A stretch of DNA of 64,000 nt. Origin: Vicugna pacos. Its lineage: Eukaryota; Chordata; Mammalia; Artiodactyla; Camelidae. The position numbers were made by a program, and so were the translations under genes. The notes under the pieces are model-generated. The model was not told the origin of the DNA. It ran no database searches and saw only the letters and a list, made by a program, of their open reading frames with translations. Shown one piece after another: positions 12,301-24,300 of the stretch; within the stretch, counting starts at the first letter, position 1; every line of letters begins with the position of its first letter. The stretch is from NCBI RefSeq assembly GCF_048564905.1, contig NC_132995.1, forward strand, positions 9,312,501 through 9,376,500, given 5' to 3'.

Positions 12301-15300
12301 AGCTAGTATAGAAAATGCTGAGTTGGGGTATGGGGTGTGTTTGGACAGTGGCTGGAAAAGCTGCTAAAGTTACTGTTTGGCAGGGTTTGTGGGAAGAATG
12401 CCAGGGGAGCCTCTCTAATATTAGGGGGTGCTGGTGTAGGCAGTTCGGGGAAGAGCTAGCATGAAACTTATTGAAAGGGGTCAGTATAGACTAGGTCCAG
12501 AGGGGCTAATGTGATCATACTAGGGGGCAGAAGTTGGTGTAGAGACCTCAGGAGAGTCAGTATAGACAGTGCCCAGGCAGCCAATTTAGATAGTATGAGT
12601 TGGGGTGGAAACGGTGTGGGTGACAATATTGCGGTGGGCAGTGTAGTTGATAGAGACAGTAAGGGAGCAATGTCACCTGGGGTCTATGGGAGCCGGAAAA
12701 GATATTGTTGGGGGCAGTTGTGTGTTGGTAAACTGGCCCTCTCAAAAGGGAAAAAAAGGAAAGAATAGCCTTGATTTGCAATGTTTGCCAATTTCCTTGG
12801 TATAAACACGCCCCGTGGTTGTTGTGGTTGATTCAAAATATCAGTAAGACTTCTCTGGATGCAGAATTGGGATAAGAGGTATAAAACCAGCCCCTGCAAA
12901 CCCATTCTGATTTACCATCGTGGTAGCAAGATGAGAGCCTAGTGAAGCCGGTGTAGACAATGAGGGGACAGTGCGTCGATGTTGTCCAGGGGAGCCGGTA
13001 TAGACAATGGGCAGGAAAGCAGTGCAGAATTTGACCCAGAGGACCAATGTAGACAACACTTAGCGATAGTGTAGACAGTGCCCTAGAGAAGCCAGTGTAG
13101 ACAGTATTGGGGGTGTGGTCACATCTTAATGCACTCACAGCGCACAGAGAGGATCACAGGCTTCAGGTCAGGCTCCTCAAAGCTCTCGTGTTCCACTTTG
13201 CAAGTTATCTCGACCCCATCTGCTCGGCCCAAGGGTACCAAGATAAAGCGGCTGGTGACGGTGACTGTGCCAGGCAGGGGCCCTGACGTCTGGGTCTCTT
13301 TGGTCTCCCCATCCAAGGATGACAGCCAGGAGACTCGGGCGGGTGGCCGGCCACCCGAGGAGACACAGCGGGCCACGGGTACAGGCTCCAGGCTCAGTGT
13401 GACCTCCTGTGCTTTGGCATCATTCTGGGGCTTGGCTGGGGAGAGGAATAGAGGGTGAGTCACTGCTCACCTACAGTAATTCAACAAACACCTCTGCAGT
13501 AGAGCTGAGCAGTTAAGCCCCAACTGCCTGGGTTCAAATCCCAGCTTTGCTGCTTTGCAGCTGGATGGCTTTGGGTAAGTCATTTCCCATCTCTGTACCA
13601 GTTTCCTCTTTTGTGAAGTGGAGATAATAAAAGTACCCACCACCACATAGAATTGTTGTGTTGATTGAATAAATTGATACATCAAACACTTTGGACAGTG
13701 CCTGACACGCACTGTGCTACTTAAATGTTAGCCATTATGTTATATTTTCTGTTCTGCTTTGCTAGAAAAGCAGAGACACTGTCCACAAGTCTGGAAGAGG
13801 CCAATATTTAAAAAGAAAAGCTGGGGTAGGAGACATAGTTCAGTGGTAGAACACATGCTTAGCATTCACAGGGTCCTGGGTTTAATCCCCAGACCTTCCA
13901 TTAGAAAAAATAAAATGAAAAACAAAAAGAAAAGCTAAAGTAGAATAATCTGGTTCAAAGGTCCAGCTGCAAAGGCCTCCGACTTCTTTTCCTGTAATCA
14001 CCACTAGATTGTGGTGCCAGAAGTGGGATCAAGGCAATGGAGATTCCCAAAGCTGTACATCCTTTGCCCTTTCCACCCATCGTCCTGGAAAATATGGAAG
14101 AATATTAGGCGGGGTGAACCCCCATGAGGAATAATAATGGCAACCCACAGTTATTGCTGTGGGCTGACAGTTCCCTGAGTTCTAGTCACCTTCTGGATCT
14201 CACCACCTAGGTACCTCAATTCAGTATGGCCCTCCTCTCCTTTCCCTCTTCTCTCCCAACCACCAGAGTCTCTGATGGACCTCCCAACATCCTTCCCGGT
14301 CACCCTCCTATCTGTCCTCTGACAGCTCCAGGCACGCCCACCCCACCCCTGCTCCTGCCCACTGCAGGGTCTTAGCGACTTGCATTGCCCCACTACTGGA
14401 GTGCTCTAGCCTCCCTTCTCCTTGTCTTGCTCCTCCTTCTCCAGATCCAGCTTCACTTCATCAAGGGAACTTCCCTCATGGCTGTCTCTCCAAGAAAGCA
14501 GAGGCTTCACTGTTCTGTTCTGTATTTTCGTAGGTGCCTGGTGCAGGATAGGTGCTCTATGTATGTCTTGAACAGAACAAATGATTGCAGAAGAAGAGAG
14601 ACCTTGGCAAGGGGTGGATGGGAGAAGAGCTGTGCTTTATGCAAAACAGTTGGTTTCAGGGCTCCCAGGGAAGGGAAGTGTGGACCCAGGGACAGTACAG
14701 GGGACACTTCTCAAACTTTCTGGGGCTGACTGGAAGGAAAGAAAGTGTCCAGAGTGGTGTGGCTTCTGTGGAGTTGCCAAGGGGGAAGGCGGAATCCCAG
14801 GGGAATGCCAAGATTTGGCAAGAAATAGTGACCTTCAAAAAGATGCCTTCCTTCCTTCCTTAAGTCTTCCCCATTTTGCTAAATGGTTGTGTGGGTCACC
14901 TTTCTGCTGCTGCCAGGAGGCTGGGAGTCCTCCCTGATCCTCCTCCTCCCTTAATTCATGGACAAGTGCCTACCGTCTCCTGAAAGTGTGATTATTCCAC
15001 TTCACTCCCCTTCCCTCCCTCCTTCCCTGCTTCTTCCCTCTTCCAGCCAATGCCTTCTCTCACCTGGCCTCCCTGCTTCTGTCTACCTTTGTCTACCCCT
15101 CGCATGGCACCCCACACAGCAGCCAGTCTTTTTTTTTTTTTAAACAATTTCAACAGTCTGATAAGGGTGCTCTTAGGGTTTGAAACCCTCTGATGGCTCC
15201 GAATAGTATTTTAGTTGAAGTCCAGCCATTGGGCCTCCATCTCTGAGGCCCAAGCAGTCTGGCCCTGTTGGTTTTTCTGCCTCACTGAGGGTCACTCAAG

Positions 15301-18300
15301 CCCCTGCCACCAACCTCACCAGCCTCCTTTCTGTTCTGGGAACACGCCAAGGTCACTCTCACGTCCCAGCTTCGCATAGGCTGTTCCCTCTGCTTGTGCA
15401 TTCACTCCTCTGCTCCTGGACGTGTCCCCGAGTTGGCTCCTTCCTACACTCTGGGACTCGACTAAGAGGCTTTTGCTGACCGTTCTATCTAAATGAGTCC
15501 ACTGGGTCTCTTAGTCTGAGTGGTACAACATCCTTGTGTTCCTTTTATCTGACAATTTGACTACTCTTTGGCTTCACCTCTAAAATATTTCCAAAATCCG
15601 ACCTCTTCTCACCACCCCACTGCCTCTGCCTTGGTCTAATTGCTGTCACCTCCCGCCTGGACTTATGCAGTCACCTCCTTTGTGATTCCACCTTCACCCT
15701 TGACACAGACAGAAGGAGCCTGTGAAAACCCAAGCCAGATCACATCTTTCCCTTGCTCAGAACTTCCTGTAGCTCTTCTTCGCTCAGGGCAAAAGCCAAA
15801 ATCTTCACATGGTCCATGAGGCTGTCTGTGATCTATGCTCCCCCATCACTCATTGGCCTTGTCTCCTCTTACTTTCCCTGACTTTACCCCCACTCACGTG
15901 TCTCCCGGCCACACTGATTTCCTTGCTCTTCCTCAGGCATTCCAGGTATGCCCTGCCTCAGGGCTTTTGCACTTGCCATTCCCTCTGGCTGGAACTCTCT
16001 TCTGTTAGATAGCCTGCAGGACTTCCTTACCTCCGAGTTTTGGTTCAGATATCACCAGACCACCCTCGCTAAAACTGTAACCTGCTCCCCTCCAACTTCC
16101 AAAGCCCCTATAAGCACCTGAGTCACACTTATTTTTTTTTAATTATTATTTTTAATGGAGGTACTGGGGATTGAACCCAGGACCTCCTGTCTGCTAAGCA
16201 TGCACTCTACTAGTGAACCATACCCACCCCCCTTATTTTTCTTAGTTGTTATTCACTCTCAAGCACCCCTTCATCGGAGCGTAAGCTGCAGGAGGACAGG
16301 GGGTTCTGTCTTCCTCGCTGCTTTACCCCTAGAATAGTGCCTGGCATCGAGTAGGTCCTCAATACATATTTGTTGAATGCCTTGCTGCCTGCTGTATCTC
16401 CAACTTGCAGGACAGCGTGGAGCAAACAGCAGGTGCTTAATGAATATCTGCCAGTTGACTGGAGACCACAGCTAAGGCAGAGAGACAGATCGGAGCGGGG
16501 GGGGGGCCCACACCACGCCCCTCCCACTTTGCTGCCTCCCCGCCCCGCACCCTGCTCACCTATGACTCTGAGCCAGGTCACCCCCCGACTGGTACCCCGG
16601 GGGAAGGTGGCAAAGTCGCAGGTGTAGTTGCCCTCGTCCTCCACTGTCAGCCCCCGGAGGGCCAGCGTGGCGTCCCGCAGCTCCATCTCGGTGCCTTGCC
16701 CGGCCCCGGTGCTCTGCCCGGCACTGACGAAGGACAGCCGCTCCTTGCCCGGCTGCGGGCTGGGGAAGCTGGGACCATACGTAGGGTGGAAGACGGCCAC
16801 GTTCTGGCTGCCCTCGGGCGCGTCCGGGCGCAGCCACGTCACCTGGGACACTCGGACTTCAGGCGCTGGGGGCAGCAGGTGGCACGGTAGCTCTACGGTG
16901 TCCCCAAGGCGGCCCCGCACCTCGGCTGCCACGCGAACTCGCACATCCTGGGCTCCTGGGGGGAGAGGAGAGAGGTTGGGAGGGGGAAGGACCCAGATAC
17001 CTCCTGGCAGGCAGGGACATCTGTGAGGGAGCCCCACCGGGAAATGCAGGCTCCAAATGCGACGCAGGAAACTTCATGAGGTCCCAATCCCAAAAGGTCA
17101 GCCAGATTAAATGGTTTGGGGGAAAACTAGGACATTTGTGGTCCGGGATAGATTTCATATTATTATGGGATGACTATAACCTTCACGTAACCTTAGGTGT
17201 GAAGATTAAATTGTGGATTTACAGTGTTCCTTTTTCTGAGAAGGTAAAGGGTGGAAATGCCATGTCTGCAACGTATTCTCAAATGGTTCATCCAAAAAAA
17301 AAAAAAAAAAGAAAAGATAGAGAAACTGATGAAACAAACGTAGCAAAACATGACCTGCTGTGAAGTCTAGGGACAGAGGATGAGGGAGGCTGCTGGGCCA
17401 TACTTCCAACTTACACATGTATGGCTGAGATGTTTCATTCTAAAATGTTTGGAGGAAAAAAGAATCCTCCAAAAATAAACCCCAAATCTATCACAAAATC
17501 AATTTTAAAACATTTAAATGAGGCTAGTTTTCATTTTTTCCTGCGTGGTAATACTACTTTCTCTCATCTTTCTAGAAATAGAACTACAGCCCTCTGAGCC
17601 TATTTTTTAAAACAGTTTTCTTAAGATGTAATTCCCACTCACCCATTAAAAGCATACTATTCAGGGGTGGGCATCGCTCAGTGGTGGAGCATATGCTCAG
17701 CCTGCATGAGGTCCTGGGTACAATCCCCAATACCTCCATTAAACGACAAAAGGAAAATTCAAAAAAAAAAAAAAAAAGGATTCCCTCAAATAAATAAATA
17801 AAAGTGTATAATTAAATGGCTTTTTGTATATTCATGAGAATGGTGCACCCATCACTATAATCAAGTTTAGGACATTTTGATAATCCCCCAAAGAAATCCC
17901 TGTACCCATTAAACAGTCACTCCCATTCCCCCTCCTCCCAGCCCCTAGGAATCACTAAACTATTTTCTGTCTCCATAGATTTGCCTCTTCTCTTTTGGGA
18001 GGAGAAGGGGGAAGGTAATTAGGTTTGTTTGTTTGTTTGTTTGTTTGTTTGTTTATTTATTTATATTATTATTTTTAATGGAGGTACTAGGGATTGAATC
18101 TAGGATGTCATGCATGCTAAACCTGTGCTCTACCACTGACCTATACTCTCCGCCCAGATTTGCCTCTTCTGCATACTTCACATAAATAGAATCCTACAAT
18201 GTGTCCAGCTTCTTTCACTTGGCATAATGTTTTCAAGGTGCATCCAAGTTATAACATAGATCAGTGCCTTGTTCCTTTTTACTGCTGAGTAATATTTCAT

Positions 18301-21300
18301 CATATGGAGAGACCACTTTTGTGTATCCAGTCATCAGATGATGGACACTTCTACCTTTTGGCATCTACGAATAAAGCTATTGTGAACACCTGAGTACCAG
18401 TTTTTGTCAGAATGTGTGTTTTTCATTTCTTAGCTTATCTTTTGTTTTCTGACTTTTAAGAAACACTGGAATAAAGATGAATGTTTCTCTGTGGTGTGAG
18501 GCAGTACAGCATGGCGACTGAGGGCACAGACTGCCTGGGTTTGAATCCTGGCTCTGCTGCTTCCTGGCTGTGTGACATTAGGCAAGTCATTTAACCTCTC
18601 TGTGCCTCAGTTGCCTCAGCTGTCAAATGAGGGTAATAATAACACCCACTTCTTTGGGGTTGTTGTGAGGATAAAAGAATATTTGTAGAGCACTTAGCAT
18701 GGGGCCACAGGAAACAGATGAGTGCTTGGTAAATAAACACATCCAGGTAAGTATAATTACAAGTAGCGCTTGACACCCAGCCTCGAGGCAAGGCCCACGT
18801 CCTGTCGCAAGGGGCACCTGCTGCCCAAGATGTCAGGTGAGGAGCGTGTGCAGACCCTGGCCTCACACAGGAATCCAGGGTACATGAACAGAGGGTCCCT
18901 GGCAGAAGGCAGCCCCTCTGGCAGGACTCATTCCAGGTGCGTCTGGGAAGATGCCATCAGTGAAGGTCTTCATGTGACACTGACATCATCTCATGGAATC
19001 TCCACATGTCCTGCAACTCGAACCCAAGGGTGCCCCCCTGGGAGATGGGGCTCCTCCCCTGGCAGAGGGACTGCACTACAGAGTGTCATGTGAGGGACCC
19101 TGGAGCAGATGGCTGGGGGCTTCTGGCTGGCTCTTTCCCTTTCCAGGTGGGTGACCCTGTTTTGAGACTCAATTCCTCCTTCTGTAAAATGGGGATGTTT
19201 AAGCAGCCTTGCAGGGTCCCTGGCTACAAGTCCCCTAAATGACGTTCTCCTGTAACACTTCACAGGGCTGGACGGGGGAGCCGCGCCGAGGCAGTCCTCT
19301 GCCTGCTGCAGGCCAAATCCGGCTCTCAGTACTCTCGGTCATGTTTACTTTTGGCCCACATAGCATTGTTTCAGATGTGAACTAGCAGCCCCGAAGAGCC
19401 TGGAGATTGAAGGTAAAAATCCAGACAAAAGTCAGGATGGGCTCTGGGGGCCAGAGGTGAGTGGAGCTGAGGAAGGGCTGCCCCCTTCCCTCAAGGCACT
19501 CCTTCAGGTGCCAGGACCCCTAACTGCAGGGCCCCCAAAGGCACTGAGTCTGGGGCAAGGGTCCCCAAAGGCTCTACTCCTTTCTAGCTGAATGAGGAAG
19601 GAATGGTATGCAGTCAGGGGAGGGCGAAAACATCCGGGCCAGTGTAAGCTGCAGAGAGCGGGGGGGGGGGGGGGGGGGGATGAGGGGGGCAGGGGGCGGG
19701 GGGGGGCAAGGACTTGAGTTTTGTTCTTGAGGCAAGTGGGAGCCATTGAGGGTTCTTCAACTGGAGAAGAACTTGGCTAAAGCCAAGGAGATCTAGGTTG
19801 TGGGGAGGAGCTGGGCAGAAATGGATTATCAGACAGGCCTGAAAAGGCAACTTGATAAAAAGACCCAGAGTTTAAGACTGAGCCTGGGGGTGGGGGAGGA
19901 GATGGACTCCTCCAGGAGGCTTTAGAACTTCAAGGGATTTAGGTGGGGCAGAGGGAGGAGCCTGCGAGAATGCGCCCACCAGCCAATCTTTCCCAGCCTA
20001 TGCAAATCCATGCAAATAGACAGTGACTCAACACAGGCCCTGGGGGGTGGAGGGTCAGCCCCTGAGGACTGGGACTTGTCTAGTTTCCTGTTGTACCCTC
20101 AGAGCCTACACCAGGGCCTGGCACATAGTAAGTGCTCAAGAAACACTGTTAAAAAAAACTGTTGAATAACTATCAAGCTCTGTTCTGGATGCTGATGTCA
20201 CAGATGAGTCAGGGCAAATCAGGGGCTTGTCCTCCAGGAATTGACAGTTCTAGGGGAGAAAGCTATTACATAGATAGTCATCACCAAAAAATGCCAGGAA
20301 GACTGAAGGGGTGGGGCTAGGGGTGGGGGAAGTAACTAGAGCAGGGGCCTGACCCATCTGAGGGGAAGGGCAAGAGGGCTTCCTGGAGGGGGAGACCTTT
20401 CCTTTCCTTTTCAAGGGAAGCCAAGCTCTGGGCCCACAGAGCCCCACACTTCTCTCTGGGTCACTGGTCCCTTCTGGGACTCCGCTTTCCTGCCCAAAGG
20501 AAGTCCTTGTGATTGCAAGATGCCTCTCTTCTGAAGGAGGCTGCCCTCCTGGATCTAGAGTGGCGCCTCAGCCCTGGCAGCTCCAGAGAAGTAAAAAAAA
20601 TCCACTTCTAGCTTCTTGTGGGGCAAGCTCCTCTGGAAGTTCTTTCATCACAAAACTCTGCCCCACCTCTCCCCTCACCGACTAGCTGACCCCATCTCAC
20701 ACAACAGATTTTCAAGGGCCTTGTAAGCTCCCTGAGGGCAGGAATTCTTTGCCTTGTCTTGCTCACAGCTGTCCCCTCAGTATCTGCAACAGAGACTGGC
20801 TCCTAGGAGATGCTCAGTATTTGCTGAATGAACGAGTTCTAAAATCCCACAGCTCTAGGAGTTTCTAATTCTGAATGAATGAATATAATGGTCCAGCCCC
20901 TGGGCGGGGATGGGGGCGTTAGTGGCCCATTTTTAGGCATTTCCACCTCAGTGAAAAGTTCAAGATAGAAACTCTGGAGTCATCCCTGACTCCCTTTCCT
21001 CTCACCCACACGCAAGCCATCAGGAAATCCTATTAGCACCATCTTCAAAATGTATCAGCAAGTGGACCAGGTCTGACTCCTGCATGGCCTGTATCCTGGT
21101 CTAATGCAGTAGCATCTCTCCCCTGGGTCATTCCCCCCATGGAGCATTGCCCTTGTCTCCCTGTACCTCCTAGTCTGTCCCCACATGCCACAGGGAAACT
21201 ACAAACCAGGTCCCTTGTCTCTCTGCTTAGAGCCCTCCGGTGGTTCACTCCTCACCAAAACAAAAAGCTCAAGTCTTTACAGTGGTCCACAAACCCCTGT

Positions 21301-24300
21301 GTGATCCTATGCCTGTCCTTTTTCCCACCCTCTCCCCTTGGCAGACCCTGCTCCAGCCACAGTGCCCTCCTCACTGTTCCTCAGACATGCCAGGCAAGTC
21401 CTACCTCAGGGCATTTGCACTTGTCCTCCCATCCTGGAACTCTCTTCCCCAGCAGGTCCCCACAGCTCCCTCCCTTTGGGTTTTTGCTCAGCGAAAGTCC
21501 CTTATCTGCCTAAGAGCAGAAACTCCCTTGACCCTGTTTCATTTTCTTCTCAGCACCTGATGTATCTCTCCCGCTAGAACATCAGTGTAGTGGGCAGGGA
21601 GCTTTCTGTCTTGTTCACTGCTGTATCCCTAGAGCCTAGAACCGTGCCTGGCACACTGTAGGTGCTCCATAAATGTGTTGAATGAATGAATGAGGTAAGG
21701 ATGGGGAATTCACAGTGCACTAGGTCACAAAGGTTAAGGCCGTGTTAGAGTTTGAGCTTTTTCTTGGGGGCACTGGGGAGCCATGGAGAGTTATAAGCAG
21801 AGAGAGGAACAGGGTTAGGTTTGTGCTTTAGAAAGAGCCCTCAGAATGGCGTGGGGCAGGGCTTTGCAGGTCAGGGCTGTTGGGATGGAGGATGAACCAG
21901 ACGTTCAGAAGTTGGAATGGTTGGGACACAGAGGCCGACAGGCTGGGTAGAGGGGTGCTGGGGGGACAAGGTGTGGGCTGATGCCCAGATGTGTTTCAGG
22001 CAGAGGCAGGGGAAGTGAAACCAGGGGGATGGCTGGCCTGGAGTTCAGGCCCTAGTGTCCGGCAGGCTTCTGGGCGGGGACCTGTGCCCTGACCTTGGCC
22101 AGGATAGGGCCAGCACCACAGCAGGGGAGAGGACGGCCGTGGGAACACTGGCCTCTCTCAGCTTCCCTTGGCAAGCCAGGCTGGTGACATCTTCACGAGG
22201 TGTCAGCTAGGTCCCCAAACATGCTTCCGCTCCCTGTGGCCTGGGATGTAGACTTCCTGTGGGGGCAGAGTGGGGGCTACCCAGGGTACTGTATGAGCCC
22301 AGGGGAAAACTTTGGTGGGTGGTACAGAGACAGAGCCTGAGGTCCTGAGATCCGGGCAGGGGAAATCAAGGCTGAGAGGAAGGGGCTGGGGACGCCGACT
22401 CCTGGGTCCTTGCCTGGCTGGCTCCTCACGGTGGCTTGGTTCACCCACCTCCCAACTTGTAATACATCATGACTTGCCCTCTCACCGCAGGGTATGGCGG
22501 ACTCCAGCAGGCCCTTGAAGGCCAGTGTGCTTGGAATGCTGGCCTCAGCTACCTTGTTAATTAATTAATGGCATTAATCACAGTGCCCACCCCCACCCAG
22601 CGGACATCTGGGAGCCGGTTTTGGGGGGTGAGCAGCAGCACTGTCAGGATATGGGGCTGTCTGCCTGCATCTCTGCACCTGCCTCCTGCAGCCCACCTCT
22701 CTGGTGGAGGTCATCCCTCAGCTCAGGGGATCCCCCTGCCTTGGTCTGAGCTTTCCCTGCCTTTCTGCAGGGGCTCCACCATCCGGGAAGGCCTCCTCTG
22801 TGGGATGTGATACTTCTGGGGGTCAATCTCTAGGACTGTTCTTCCTGGCCGAGCCCCTCAGACAGAATCCTACTCTACCATTCTAGCCAGTCCAGAGTTT
22901 ACATCTGAACACTTCTGTCTCTGAGATTCCTCCTCCTCTTCTTCCTGCTGGTCCTGTCTCTTTGATCTCCGGTGTCTCCCTCTGTTCTGGTTGTTAGAGT
23001 CCCAAGTCTGTCCCTCTGTGTCCCCAACTCCTAGGGTCTCTGGTCTCTGCCTCTGTCTCTTTCGGAGTCTCTGTTCTTCTTACCTGTGTCTCCCAAGAGT
23101 CCCTGGTCTCTGCTTTCTGTGTCTCTCTGTCTCTCTAACAGCTTTACTGAGATATAATTCCTATACCATACAATTCGCCCGAAGTGTCCAGTTCAATGGT
23201 TTTTAGTAAATTCATAGATTTGTGCATCCATCACCACAATCAATTTCAAATCATTTTCACCAGCCCCCAAAGATCCTAGCTGTTCTCATATTCTCTTTCT
23301 TCCATACCACTGCCATCTAAGGTCTGGGTCTTTCCAGGTCTGGGTTTCCCAGTCTCTGGCATCTGGTTCCTTGCATCGATTCCTGGAGTCTCTAATCTCT
23401 CAAGGTTTCTTGTCTGCAACTCTCACAGTCTCTGTTTCTCCATGTCTCTGACCCCGGACTCTCTCTGCCCCCTGGGTCTCCTCATCCCTGCCTGTCTCTC
23501 CACAATTCTGACACACTTTCTCTGTGCTGGGCCATCTCGCTGGGTCCCCTCTTCTCCTCCCCCTCCTGCTCCGTTTCTCAGCAGTGCTGGGGCATTAAAA
23601 ATGTAACAGCGTCCCAGGCAGGGGCGGGGGAGCTGGCCAGCATGTCCAACTCCCTGTCCCTCCTACGTCCAGCACTCCCCATGGCCCCTACACACTGCTG
23701 GCCTTGAGGCTTTCCTGTGCCCTGATGTCTCTGGGTCATGGCATCGCCGTCATTGATGGCTGGGGTCTTTTGGGTTCCCTGCCTGTCACCAAACCTCTAA
23801 GTCTGTCTCTTTATGCTGTTTCTGCCTTTATCCAGATGTCTGTCCAGCTCCCACCCCCCTGCCTTTCTCTGTCCCATCCCAGTGTCTCTCTGCCCCATCC
23901 CTATAACTCCAGGCTGTATTTTATTCCTCCCATCTCTGGATTCCATCTCTGTGTGTGTCTCTGACCTCATCCCTAAATTTGTTTCTGACGTCCTCCCTCT
24001 ATTCGCTTCTGTCCCCATCCCTGTATCTCTGGCCTCTCCATTGCATCCCCACTTCCCTCACCCCAGGATGTGAGCAGACCCACCCCCACCTCTCCTGTGT
24101 CCAGTCCTGCTTCCCTAACGAGAAGAGACAGCAGGCCAGCAGTCCTCTCTCCTCCCATCCCCCTCCGCTACTGTGGGGCTGCCTGGCTGACATGGATGAG
24201 CAGTGAAAGCTGGGGAGGACTGGGGAGGGGAGCCGGCCCAGCAGGAAACCCAGGTGGTGCACCCACATTCCGTGGAGACCAAGGAGGGGGAAGGCAGAGG

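Larger units (their letters stand above)
17600..18410 (-). repeat. L1M-type LINE relic, carrying two SINEs
   Basis: Antisense L1 3' region: 'cttaagatgtaattcccac', 'gcacccatcactataatcaa', 'catagatttgcctcttct', 'cttggcataatgttttcaag', 'tactgctgagtaatatttc' and 'aataaagctattgtgaac'. The order is that of old mammalian L1M/L1ME 3' ends. Two SINEs interrupt it. Confidence 0.75.

Noticed and set aside
12180-13118. CRISPR-like array
   Set aside because: Units are degenerate and spacing irregular, with no unique equal-length spacers, and this is vertebrate DNA.
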